Shown: positions 7,479-15,597 of the stretch, in pieces | Layout of the letters: each line of letters opens with the position of its first letter | Position numbering within the stretch: position 1 is the first letter of the stretch | Origin: Halomonadaceae bacterium | GTDB lineage: Bacteria; Pseudomonadota; Gammaproteobacteria; Pseudomonadales; Oleiphilaceae | Assembly (NCBI GenBank): GCA_007692645.1 | Contig: REBR01000184.1 | Location: forward strand, 1-64,000 | Length of the DNA: 64,000 nt | Reading direction: 5' to 3' | The notes under the pieces: model-generated | Told to the model about the DNA's origin: nothing | Seen by the model: the letters and a program-made list of their open reading frames with translations, nothing else | Databases searched by the model: none | Made by a program: the position numbers and the translations under genes

Positions 7479-8642
7479 ATGATGAATGAAAATTCCCAGG
7501 CCCCAGTGGTCATTATTGGTACCGGTTTGTCCGGCTATTCCCTGGCACGGGAAGTGCGCAAGCTGGATAAAGACATTCCGCTGCTGCTGGTTACCGCAGA
7601 CGATGGTGCCAGCTATTCCAAGCCTATGCTGTCAACCGGCTTTACCAAGGAAAAGACAGCAGATGCCCTGGCCATGGCGGATGCGCAGAAAATGGCGGAT
7701 CAGCTGAATCTTCAGGTGCGTACCTTCGCCCAGGTTACCGCAATTGACGGTGATGCCCATTGCATCCACCTGGGTGATGAGTCCATTGCTTACCACAAGC
7801 TGGTACTGGCCTGGGGGGCGGATGTGATTCGTCTGCAACTGGACGGCGATGCCACTGACCGGGTGTATTCCATTAATGACCTGATGGATTACCGGAGTTT
7901 TCGTGAAGCGGTAGATGGTCACCAGCGGGTCGCCATTCTCGGTGCCGGTCTGATCGGCTGTGAGTTTGCCAACGACCTGCGCAATGGCGGCTTTGAGGTG
8001 GATGTTATTGCCCCCTCAGACACTGTACTGCCGGGGTTGTTGCCACCACAGGCAGCTGCCGCGGTACAGCGGGGCCTGACCGATGGGGGTGTACGTTTCC
8101 ATCTGGGGAAAGCGGCTACCGCAGTCAATGGGGATGCAGCCGGTGTCAGTCTGACCCTGGACGATGGCAGCACCCTTGCCGCAGACATTGTGATTTCCGC
8201 TGTGGGCCTGCGCCCCCGCACTGAACTGGCGGCCAAAGCCGGTCTCGAAGTGGGTCGTGGCATCAAGGTGAACCGCCAGTTGCAGACCAGCGTTGCGGAT
8301 ATCTACGCCATGGGTGACTGTGCTGAAGTGGAAGGTCATGTGCTGCTGTATGTACTGCCGCTCATGGCCAGCGCCCGGGCACTGGCGAAAACCCTCACCA
8401 GCGAGCCCACGGCGGTGAGCTACGGCAGCATGCCCGTGCTGATCAAGACACCCAGCTGCCCGACGGTGGTTTCTCCCCCGGCGGCGGGGGCCCAGGGTGA
8501 GTGGCAGGAAGAGGTGGACGGTAATAGCGTTCGGGCACTGTTTCGTGCCCCGGATAATACCCTGCTGGGGTTTGCCGTCACCGGTGATTACGTGGCTGAA
8601 AAACAGGCCCTGTCCCGGGAAGTACCGGCCATTCTGCCATGA
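7479..8642 (+). CDS. rubB: Rubredoxin--NAD(+) reductase
   Basis: A 387-residue FAD enzyme that moves electrons from NADH to rubredoxin. The N-terminal FAD site is VVIIGTGLSGYSLAREVRK. The NAD site is RVAILGAGLIGCEFANDLRNGG. The C-terminal FAD motif is YAMGDCAEVEGHVLLYVLPL. It lacks the extra C-terminal domain of AlkT-type reductases, and its length agrees with Pseudomonas/Alcanivorax RubB. It starts three bases after rubA, and its stop overlaps the start of the following crotonase (ATGA), so all three genes are probably one transcript. Confidence 0.93.
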   Translation: MMNENSQAPVVIIGTGLSGYSLAREVRKLDKDIPLLLVTADDGASYSKPMLSTGFTKEKTADALAMADAQKMADQLNLQVRTFAQVTAIDGDAHCIHLGDESIAYHKLVLAWGADVIRLQLDGDATDRVYSINDLMDYRSFREAVDGHQRVAILGAGLIGCEFANDLRNGGFEVDVIAPSDTVLPGLLPPQAAAAVQRGLTDGGVRFHLGKAATAVNGDAAGVSLTLDDGSTLAADIVISAVGLRPRTELAAKAGLEVGRGIKVNRQLQTSVADIYAMGDCAEVEGHVLLYVLPLMASARALAKTLTSEPTAVSYGSMPVLIKTPSCPTVVSPPAAGAQGEWQEEVDGNSVRALFRAPDNTLLGFAVTGDYVAEKQALSREVPAILP

Positions 8643-9448
8643 GTGATGCCGGGTTGGTGTTGCTGGATCGCCCGGGTCAGGGCATTGTCCGCCTGACCCT
8701 TAACGATCCCCAGACCCGCAATGCCATTTCCTCTGATGCCATGATTGAGGCCCTGACCGGGGCTTTGATGCTGGCTGATAATGAGCCCGCCCACCGGGTC
8801 ACCATTCTCACCGGTGCCGGCCGGGCATTCTGTTCCGGTGGTGACATCAAACAGATGGCTGCCCGGGAAGGAATGTTCGCCGGTACTCCTGAGCAGATCA
8901 GCGATTCTTACCGAACGGGTATCCAGCGCATTCCCCGCACCTTTGCCCGGTTGCGCAAACCGGTTATTGCGGCGGTCAATGGCCCGGCCTATGGGGCGGG
9001 TTGTGATCTGGCGATGATGTGTGACCTGCGCCTGGCGGCAGATAATGCCCGCTTCGCTGAGAATTTTGTGCGTCTGGGGCTGATTCCCGGGGATGGCGGC
9101 GCCTGGTTTCTGCCCCGTGTGATTGGCCAGGCCCGTGCTGCGGAAATGGCCCTCACCGGTGAGCCGGTGGATGGGCCCACCGCCCTGCAGTGGGGCATGG
9201 TATCCCGCTGCGTGGCCGCTGAAGAGCTGCCTGCTGCGGCGCTGGCAATGGCCGCGGCTATCTGCCGTAACCCCGCCGCAGCGGTGCGCATGACCCGCCA
9301 GCTGCTACGGGAATCCCCTCTGACGGACCTGGAGACACTGCTGCAGCGCAGTGCCACTCTGCAGGGGCTGGCGCACCAGGACCCTGATCACCATGAAGCG
9401 GTTGCGGCTGTGCTTGCGAAGCGGGAACCCCGTTTCCGTGGCGATTAA
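8639..9448 (+). CDS. Enoyl-CoA hydratase/isomerase-family (crotonase) protein
   Basis: A 269-residue crotonase-fold protein. Its oxyanion-hole segments are AGRAFCSGGDIKQMA and NGPAYGAGCDLAMMCDLRLA. The later ENFVRLGLIPGDGGAWFLPRVIG matches the hydratase core. The acidic residues of true enoyl-CoA hydratase fall at GLIPGDGG, where the family usually has a glycine- or glutamate-containing PEXG, so the exact reaction (hydration, isomerisation, hydrolysis) is not settled. The start overlaps the rubB stop by four bases. The 3' end overlaps the convergent gene at 9445 by four bases. A role in fatty-acid or alkane-derived acyl-CoA metabolism is inferred from context. Confidence 0.85.
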   Translation: MSDAGLVLLDRPGQGIVRLTLNDPQTRNAISSDAMIEALTGALMLADNEPAHRVTILTGAGRAFCSGGDIKQMAAREGMFAGTPEQISDSYRTGIQRIPRTFARLRKPVIAAVNGPAYGAGCDLAMMCDLRLAADNARFAENFVRLGLIPGDGGAWFLPRVIGQARAAEMALTGEPVDGPTALQWGMVSRCVAAEELPAAALAMAAAICRNPAAAVRMTRQLLRESPLTDLETLLQRSATLQGLAHQDPDHHEAVAAVLAKREPRFRGD

Positions 9449-9858
9449 AATTGGTAGCGAATACCAAAGTCCAGGGTCAGTGGAATCTGTAAGGCCCCTG
9501 GCAATTGATCCGTTCCCGGTACCGTTTGCTGGCTGGTCAGATTCTCATCCATCGCCTGATTGGCCAGCATGACGGCGGTGCGCTCCTCCTCTTCATCCAC
9601 CGCCTCTGAAGAAGGCCCTATACTCAGTGACTGCCAGCTGAAGCCACCGCTTGGGGCGCGATCTTCCATCCACAGTGGCGAAGTATATTGCCGCAGCCGT
9701 TGTCCCGGGCGCAGTGGTTCCAACCGGTCCCGTTCCGGGAGCAGTTTGGCGTCAATGCCGGGGCGGTACTGCCAGTCCAACGCCACCGTAGGCTGGGCCA
9801 GCAGGGCGAGAATCAGGCTGCAGCAGCCGAAACGGATAAGGGGCAAAAAACGGGTCAT
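9445..9858 (-). CDS. Secreted/periplasmic protein of unknown function
   Basis: I do not recognise this family. The preferred ATG at 9858 has AGGA five bases upstream and opens with a signal peptide (MTRFLPLIRFGCCSLILALL, then AQPTVALDW). That gives 137 residues. A frame extending to 9927 adds 23 residues ahead of the signal. The mature part is rich in proline, arginine and acidic residues (EAVDEEEER) and ends in LTLDFGIRYQF, a short amphipathic strand with terminal phenylalanine, reminiscent of the last strand of outer-membrane proteins. No cysteine lipobox and no known motif are seen. It is convergent with the crotonase gene and divergent from tesB. Confidence 0.6.
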   Translation of the reverse strand: MTRFLPLIRFGCCSLILALLAQPTVALDWQYRPGIDAKLLPERDRLEPLRPGQRLRQYTSPLWMEDRAPSGGFSWQSLSIGPSSEAVDEEEERTAVMLANQAMDENLTSQQTVPGTDQLPGALQIPLTLDFGIRYQF

Positions 9859-9950
9859 TAGGTCCTGAACGATGGGTGATCTTGGTGGCTGTGGCATAAT
9901 GTACGATACTGTTGCCCGATTGGACATGGCCGAATTTTACAGGAGACCAA

Positions 9951-10808
9951 ATGGAAACCGTCACACACAAACTCATTGCCCTGCTGGATGTGGTACCCCA
10001 GGGAGGAGATCATTTTATTGGTGACAGTGAAGACCTGGGTTTTCCTAATGTCTTTGGCGGCCAGGTGCTGGGCCAGGCCCTGATGGCTGGCAGCCGCACG
10101 GTAGAGGGTCGTCTGGCCCATTCCATGCACGCCTACTTCCTGCGCCCGGGTGACCCGACCCGGGCCATCGACTATGAAGTGCAGCGGGTGCGTGACGGGG
10201 GCACCTTCAGTACCCGGCGGATTATTGCCCGGCAGCAGGAGCGGGAAATTCTCACTGCCATGGTGTCTTTTCAGGTGGAAGAGGCAGGTTTTGAACACCA
10301 ACTGGCCATGCCTGATGCGCCGGATCCGGAGTCCCTGACCTCGGAACAGGAACTGCGCAAGCAACTGGAGCCCCTGATGCCCGCAGACCGCCGTGAGCGT
10401 CTGATGAAGCCCCGGGCCATTGATATGCGCCCGGTGGACCCACTGGACCCACGTCAGCCGGAGAAGCGCCCCCCCCACAAGCAGACCTGGCTGCGGGCGG
10501 AAGGTGAGCTGCCGGATGATCAGGTGATGCACCGGGCCCTGCTGGCCTATGCCTCAGACTTCAGTTTTCTGGCCACCTCGGTACAGCCCCATGGGGTCAC
10601 CTTTTTCGACCCCCGCATGCAGGTGGCCAGCCTGGACCATGCCCTGTGGTTTCACCGCCCGCTGCGCATGGATGACTGGCTGCTGTACGACAAAGACAGC
10701 CCCAGTGCTGCCGGTGGCCGGGGCTTTAACCGGGGCAACCTGTTCAGCCGGGACGGCACCATGGTGGCGTCGGTGTGCCAGGAAGCCTTGATACGCAAGC
10801 GCCAGTAA
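9951..10808 (+). CDS. tesB: Acyl-CoA thioesterase II
   Basis: TesB hydrolyses medium- and long-chain acyl-CoA to free acid and CoA. The double hot-dog fold shows as FGGQVLGQALMAG with HSMHAYFLRPGDP in the first half, and YASDFSFLATSVQPHG with SLDHALWFHRPLRMDDWLLYD in the second. The family's Asp/Thr/Gln catalytic set maps to the second half, ending in ASVCQEALIR. I start at 9951 (METVTHKL), with AGGAGA upstream, giving 285 residues like E. coli TesB. An in-frame ATG at 9912 would add 13 unlike residues. Confidence 0.93.
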   Translation: METVTHKLIALLDVVPQGGDHFIGDSEDLGFPNVFGGQVLGQALMAGSRTVEGRLAHSMHAYFLRPGDPTRAIDYEVQRVRDGGTFSTRRIIARQQEREILTAMVSFQVEEAGFEHQLAMPDAPDPESLTSEQELRKQLEPLMPADRRERLMKPRAIDMRPVDPLDPRQPEKRPPHKQTWLRAEGELPDDQVMHRALLAYASDFSFLATSVQPHGVTFFDPRMQVASLDHALWFHRPLRMDDWLLYDKDSPSAAGGRGFNRGNLFSRDGTMVASVCQEALIRKRQ

Positions 10809-10823
10809 CTGGCGCCTTTAGGA

Positions 10824-11294
10824 TTACCCCTGAGGGGCTTCAGTAACCCGCCTGGCCCAGGTCAGGGCCCAGGGGACTGCCACCGTTGCCGGTTCCGGGG
10901 TGTCCGCAGCGTCAATGCGCAGGCTGGGGCATACCGGCGTATAAGCCAGCTGCTGCATCAGCTCCTCCAGCAGATTGCCGGCAGCGCAAAAGGTGTCGCC
11001 ATAGGCGCTGTCACCCAGCACAATCACGCCACCAATACGGCCAGGTTGCTGAGGCAGTGTGTCCATCAGCTGCTGATACAGAGGCAGCAGATTCCCTGGC
11101 AGCTCCCCCTCACCGGTGGTGGCGGTCACCAGTAGCACGGCACTGTTATCCCCGTCGCCGGTAAAGTCCGAAAGGGTGGGCTGTGGAAAGTAGCGCACAT
11201 CAAATCCCTGGTCTTCCAGGGCCTCTTCAATGTCTTGCGCCACTTCCAGAGCGGTGCCATAAACACTGCCAGCAAATAATCGTATGGCGGGCAT
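10824..11294 (-). CDS. Flavodoxin-domain protein (MioC-like)
   Basis: A short-chain flavodoxin of about 156 residues from the ATG at 11294 (MPAIRLFAGSVYGTALEVAQ), which has AAGGA eight bases upstream. The FMN phosphate loop is GSVYGTALEVA, the first isoalloxazine loop is TATTGEGELPGNLLPLY, and the second is VLGDSAYGDTFCAAGNLLEE. This arrangement matches the MioC/CysJ-like flavodoxin domain. An upstream ATG at 11336 would add 14 residues. The redox partner is not evident, since both neighbours (tesB, a binding protein) are unrelated. Confidence 0.85.
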   Translation of the reverse strand: MPAIRLFAGSVYGTALEVAQDIEEALEDQGFDVRYFPQPTLSDFTGDGDNSAVLLVTATTGEGELPGNLLPLYQQLMDTLPQQPGRIGGVIVLGDSAYGDTFCAAGNLLEELMQQLAYTPVCPSLRIDAADTPEPATVAVPWALTWARRVTEAPQG

Positions 11295-11469
11295 GTCACA
11301 ATTCCTTGATACAGTGGTTTTGGGAGCCTTGCTCATTTGAAAACATATGATGCCCTTCTCTGTCAGTTAAGGGGCAGGTGCTCCTATACTGCTGGAACAA
11401 AATAAAACGGGCCGGCCTTAGCTGCAAGGGCCCATTGGACGTCACTATTCAGGCCGGGCGATAAGCAGC

Positions 11470-12261
11470 ATGAAAAAGGACATTAAATGGTTACGTTGCT
11501 GTTGCTGGGTGTTCCTGTGGAGTAGTGGCCTGATGGCAGATCCCGGCCCACACCCGGTGCCAGTGTATGTGGGGGGCTATGATTTTCCACCCTTTGTGAC
11601 AGCGTCCGCCCCCCCCGCCGGTGCCACCATTGACCTGATCGAGTCGTTGAACGGTCTTCAGGACCAGTACCAGTTCCACTTCCAGAAAATCACCGCTAAC
11701 CGGCGTTACCTGGATTTCTCAGCCCACCGTTACGACCTGATTTTGTTTGAACAGCCGCAGTGGGGCTGGGAAGGCCTGGAGTTTCATCAGACCGGGGTTA
11801 TTGCTGAAGACGACGAGGTGTATGTTGCCCTGCGGCGAGAAGGCAGGGACCAGGAGTTTTTTACCGCCCTGGAGACGCGGCGCCTGATCGGCTACCTGGG
11901 TTATCACTACGGCTTTGCCGGGATGGAAAGTGATGTGGCACTGTTACAGCAGAACTTCGATATTACCCTGACCCGAAATCATCGCCGTAACCTGCAGCTG
12001 ATTCTGCTGGATCGTCCGGATGTGGCGGAAGTAGCCATTGTGACCCGCTCGTTCCTGGAGTCGGAAATGACTCAGTATCCGCAACAGCGGGAGCAGTTAC
12101 TGATCTCAGAGCGTCTGGACCAGCGTTACCGGTTACGGGGATTACTGCACCCGCAAAGCACCTTGTCTGCAGAGACCCTTGATAAGTTATTAATGCAGCT
12201 GGAAGACCGGGGGGAGCTGGCCAGGCTGCGTCAGTTTTATGGGCTGGCGCCCCCCGGCTGA
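11470..12261 (+). CDS. Orphan periplasmic solute-binding protein (SBP_bac_3-like)
   Basis: A 263-residue exported protein with a signal peptide (MKKDIKWLRCCCWVFLWSSG, then LMADPGP). The mature part resembles family 3 extracellular binding proteins: VPVYVGGYDFPPFV at the start, a central RRLIGYLGYHYGF hinge, and a C-terminal TLDKLLMQLEDRGELARLRQFYG helix. No permease or ATPase is adjacent, so it is more likely a sensory or enzyme-partner relative than a transporter component. It converges on, and overlaps by 25 bases, a diguanylate cyclase gene. Whether the two act together is unknown. Confidence 0.7.
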   Translation: MKKDIKWLRCCCWVFLWSSGLMADPGPHPVPVYVGGYDFPPFVTASAPPAGATIDLIESLNGLQDQYQFHFQKITANRRYLDFSAHRYDLILFEQPQWGWEGLEFHQTGVIAEDDEVYVALRREGRDQEFFTALETRRLIGYLGYHYGFAGMESDVALLQQNFDITLTRNHRRNLQLILLDRPDVAEVAIVTRSFLESEMTQYPQQREQLLISERLDQRYRLRGLLHPQSTLSAETLDKLLMQLEDRGELARLRQFYGLAPPG

Positions 12262-13346
12262 TCTTCAGGAAGCTCCTGCTGCTGCAGGGCCACCACACAA
12301 TTGCGTCCCTGGGATTTGGCTTTATACAGCAGCAGGTCAGCCTGGCGCAGCAGGGCCTGGGTGTCGGCTACCTGGGCAATGCACCCCACTCCGCCGCTAA
12401 GGGTAATGTGCAGGGATTTGCCCTCGTGCATAAATGCCTGTTCCGCCACCCTAGCCCGCAGTCGCTCAGCCAGGGCCAATGCCTGTGAGAGGGAGGTATC
12501 CGGTAACAGGATCAGAAACTCTTCTCCCCCCCAGCGGGCATTCATATCGCTGTTGCGGGATTGCTGGCGCAACAGGGTGGCAAACTGCACCAACAGGGCA
12601 TCACCGGCATCATGGCCATGGTTGTCATTGATCTGCTTGAAATGATCAAGGTCCAGTAACAACACGGAAAAATGATGGTCATTGCGCTGGTAGCGGGCAA
12701 ATTCCCGGGCCATCTGGTCCTGGATGGCCCGGCGGTTGGGGAGGCCGGTGAGGGTGTCGGTTTTGGCCGCACGCTCGTACAGTGCCGCCAGATTAATCAC
12801 TTGCTGACGGGCTTCCCGGCGGCTGTAATCCAGAATAAAACAGAACAGGGTTTCAAACACGATGGTGGCCAGGAAGCGTACCTGGAAGGTGCCGTCATAG
12901 CGGGTCTGGACAAAAGGCAGTTGTGGGAACAGGAAAACCACCAGGGCAAAGCAGATACACAGGGTGATCAACAGGCTGCCGACACGCAGGCTGGTCAGGA
13001 AAAACGCCAGTGGCGGGAACAGATAAAACCACAGGGGGCCGGTGTTATTTTGCCCCCCGGTACTGATCAGATAAGCAAACAGAATAATGACCACTGTGAG
13101 CAGTCCAGCCCGCTGTATCACCCAGCTGCGGGTGACCAGAAAGACCCCCTGATTAACCACCATCACCAGGGCGAACAGCAGCAGGATCTGGCCATGGTGC
13201 ATATTGTCGTTACACCACGACAGGGCGGCAATGGTCAGTAGAAAAGCCACGCCGCACAGGGTAAGCCAGGTCAGAACCTGGCTTACCCGGCGATGTTCCT
13301 CTGCCTGCAGTGAGAGGGTGCCGCTTTTCATCGGGCTGTATGCCAT
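12237..13346 (-). CDS. Membrane-bound diguanylate cyclase (GGDEF)
   Basis: Makes c-di-GMP from two GTP. About six hydrophobic segments (roughly residues 24-172) form an N-terminal membrane sensor with no recognised ligand fold. A GGDEF domain (about 190-360) follows. The active site reads RWGGEEFLILLP (GGEEF at 273-277), an accepted active form. RNSD five residues ahead is an intact RxxD inhibitory I-site, so product feedback is expected. LLDLDHFKQINDNHGHDAGD carries the metal and base contacts. Either ATG at 13346 or the one five codons inside is possible; neither has a strong ribosome site. Confidence 0.92.
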   Translation of the reverse strand: MAYSPMKSGTLSLQAEEHRRVSQVLTWLTLCGVAFLLTIAALSWCNDNMHHGQILLLFALVMVVNQGVFLVTRSWVIQRAGLLTVVIILFAYLISTGGQNNTGPLWFYLFPPLAFFLTSLRVGSLLITLCICFALVVFLFPQLPFVQTRYDGTFQVRFLATIVFETLFCFILDYSRREARQQVINLAALYERAAKTDTLTGLPNRRAIQDQMAREFARYQRNDHHFSVLLLDLDHFKQINDNHGHDAGDALLVQFATLLRQQSRNSDMNARWGGEEFLILLPDTSLSQALALAERLRARVAEQAFMHEGKSLHITLSGGVGCIAQVADTQALLRQADLLLYKAKSQGRNCVVALQQQELPEDQPGGASP

Positions 13347-13500
13347 AGGGGCTCATGATCGGTATTAGGGAAAAAGCGGATCTATTCAGGATAGCAGCTT
13401 TAAGACCATTCAAGGCCTTATGCCCCAAGGTTTCAATTTTGTGACAAACTCCATATAGTGGCGCCTGTTGTAGTGACCCTCTGCAGGAGCCCTGCTCGTC

Positions 13501-15069
13501 ATGCCCAAGCCCTCCCTGTCCCAGACCACGTTCATCAGTTCCGATCAACCCCTGGCACGACTGATGCGGTTGGGTTGTGCTGCGCTGTTTATGCTGCTGA
13601 TCTGGTCCTTTATGCACCTGGGTGGGCTGACCGTACCGGGCTCTCCGTTGTTGTTGCTGGCAGCCATGATCGGCGCTTATATGGCCATCAATATCGGTGC
13701 CAACGATGTGGCTAACAATGTCGGGCCTGCGGTGGGCTCCGGTGCCCTGACCCTGGCCGGGGCGGTGATCCTTGCCGCCATTTTCGAAGCCGCCGGTGCC
13801 CTGATTGCTGGTGGTGAAGTGGTGGGCACCATCAAAAGCGGCATTATCAATCCGGAAATGGTCCCCGACACCCAGAGCTTTATCTGGCTGATGACCGCTG
13901 CCCTGCTGGCTGGCGCCCTGTGGCTGAACCTGGCCACCGTGCTGGGTGCGCCGGTTTCTACCACCCACTCCATTGTGGGGGGGGTATTGGGGGCTGGCAT
14001 TGCAGCCGGGGGCATGAGCATTGCCAACTGGGATGTGATGGCCCGTATCGCCGGTAGTTGGGTGATTTCTCCGGTATTGGGGGGGATTGTGGCAGCGGCC
14101 TTCCTGTACGGCATTAAGTTAAGCGTGCTTTACCGCCAGGACCGGATTATGGCGGCCCGGCGGGTGGTTCCCTGGCTGATCGCTATCATGGCCTGGGCGT
14201 TTGGGACCTACCTGGTGATGAAAGGCCTGACCCAGGTGTGGCAGGCCAGCTTTTTGCAGGCCAACCTGGTGGGTCTGGCCATTGCTGCGGTGGTATTTGT
14301 GATTGTTCGCCGCCAGATTGTCAGCCAGGCGGCCACCATGGCCAACTCCACGGAAGGGGTGAACGGGCTTTTTACCATTCCGCTGATTTTTGCCGCCGCG
14401 TTGCTGAGTTTCGCCCACGGTGCCAATGATGTGGCCAACGCCATCGGTCCAGTGGCAGCAATCAATGATGCGGTTCGCTCCGGTGGGGTTACCGGTGAAG
14501 CCATGATTCCCCTGTGGGTCATGCTGATCGGTGCCCTGGGCCTGGCCGTGGGCCTTGCCCTGTATGGCCCCCGGCTGATCAGAACCGTGGGTAGCGAAAT
14601 TACCGAACTGGATAAGACCCGGGCGTTCTGTATTGCCCTGTCAGCGGCGATAACCGTGATCGTGGCGTCCCAGTTGGGGCTGCCGGTAAGCTCCACCCAT
14701 ATCGCCCTGGGGGCGGTATTCGGGGTGGGCTTTTTGCGGGAATACCTGAAAACCAACTATGCCACCCGCCTGCACCATATCCTGGAACGCCATAAAGGGG
14801 ACGACCGGGCGGAACTGGTGGCCTTTCTGGATGATTTCCGCCAGGCCACGGTGGAAGAGATGGAGGCCATGATTCAGCAGGCCAAGCTTAAGCAGACGGA
14901 AGTGGTCCTGAAGAAGAAAGAGCGCAAACGTCTCAAGGGTATTTACAAGGAAGAAATGGTCAAGCGCAAGCTGCTGCTGAAAATTGCCGCAGCCTGGGTT
15001 ATTACCGTACCTGCCTCGGGCCTGTTGGCGGCGATGCTGTTTTTCACCCTGCGGGGCATCATGTTGTAG
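13501..15069 (+). CDS. PiT-family inorganic phosphate transporter
   Basis: A 522-residue multi-pass inner-membrane carrier that imports phosphate, often as a metal-phosphate complex, with protons or sodium. The two PiT signature repeats are clear: NIGANDVANNVGPAVGSGAL near residue 62, and FAHGANDVANAIGPVAAIND near 305. Each is followed by PVSSTHIALGA-type helices (APVSTTHSIVGG in the first half). A charged cytoplasmic stretch with ERHKGDDRAELVAFLDDF and KLKQTEVVLKKKERKRLKG precedes the last membrane helix. No PhoU-like gene is adjacent; the 85-residue gene that follows might be a partner. Confidence 0.92.
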   Translation: MPKPSLSQTTFISSDQPLARLMRLGCAALFMLLIWSFMHLGGLTVPGSPLLLLAAMIGAYMAINIGANDVANNVGPAVGSGALTLAGAVILAAIFEAAGALIAGGEVVGTIKSGIINPEMVPDTQSFIWLMTAALLAGALWLNLATVLGAPVSTTHSIVGGVLGAGIAAGGMSIANWDVMARIAGSWVISPVLGGIVAAAFLYGIKLSVLYRQDRIMAARRVVPWLIAIMAWAFGTYLVMKGLTQVWQASFLQANLVGLAIAAVVFVIVRRQIVSQAATMANSTEGVNGLFTIPLIFAAALLSFAHGANDVANAIGPVAAINDAVRSGGVTGEAMIPLWVMLIGALGLAVGLALYGPRLIRTVGSEITELDKTRAFCIALSAAITVIVASQLGLPVSSTHIALGAVFGVGFLREYLKTNYATRLHHILERHKGDDRAELVAFLDDFRQATVEEMEAMIQQAKLKQTEVVLKKKERKRLKGIYKEEMVKRKLLLKIAAAWVITVPASGLLAAMLFFTLRGIML

Positions 15070-15150
15070 GCAGGCTTCTGGTACTATCTTTAGAAAGTGT
15101 TCCCGCCGGTGCAGTGGGGTGGGGCGTTACTGTTACCTGAAGGAGCCGCC

Positions 15151-15408
15151 ATGAGCAGTGTTGAAGCGAGTCGACAGAACAAAGTCATCAGTGAGCTGAG
15201 AACCTTCATCAAGAAAGTGCTGAGCGAGCCCACAGTGGCCGCCAAGTGCATGGAGATTGCCCGGGAGCACAAGGATGACCCCGCTAAAATCGCCTCTGAG
15301 ATCAGCTCCCAGACCATTGTGCGCATACCGGAAGAGCACAGCGAAGCTGATCGTATCTTTCTGGAAATCATCGAAGAGGTGCTGGACGACGAAGCCGCCC
15401 TTTATTGA
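15151..15408 (+). CDS. Small hypothetical protein, 85 aa
   Basis: A small acidic, helix-rich protein (MSSVEASRQNKVISELRTF ... EIIEEVLDDEAALY). It has AAGGAG six bases before the ATG at 15151; a longer frame to 15097 lacks a ribosome site. There is no signal peptide, membrane segment or known motif. It begins 81 bases after the phosphate transporter on the same strand and may be cotranscribed. I do not recognise the family and assign no function. Confidence 0.6.
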   Translation: MSSVEASRQNKVISELRTFIKKVLSEPTVAAKCMEIAREHKDDPAKIASEISSQTIVRIPEEHSEADRIFLEIIEEVLDDEAALY

Positions 15409-15488
15409 GGATTAAACGCCGGCGCCATTACTGGTGTGACGGCTGCCTGATTCAGCGCACTGATAGTCTTCCCCTTTTTTGCCAATAT

Positions 15489-15564
15489 CGCCGCTGTAGC
15501 CGCTCCCACAGGTTGAAAAAGCACCCGGAGTGGCGCTCTGTGTGGGAGCGGCCATGGCCGCGAT
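15489..15564. repeat. REP palindrome pair (BIME-like)
   Basis: Two REP units face each other, about 15489-15512 (imperfect, reverse) and 15541-15564 (forward). Each is a ~24-base palindrome opening TGTGGGAGCGG and closing CCGCGAT, here with GCCATGGC in the centre. The spacer (GTTGAAAAAGCACCCGGAGT and onward) is repeated, inverted, within the cluster at 19.9 kb, so the pair moved or spread as a composite unit. It sits between the 85-residue protein and the convergent panP. Confidence 0.85.
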
Positions 15565-15597
15565 TAGGCAACCATGGCCTCGCCGCAGGACTGCTGA

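Noticed and set aside
12237-12261. 25-bp overlap of the convergent binding-protein and cyclase genes as a possible frameshift or misannotation
   Set aside because: Both C-termini look natural for their families and both stops are in place; tail-to-tail overlap is acceptable.
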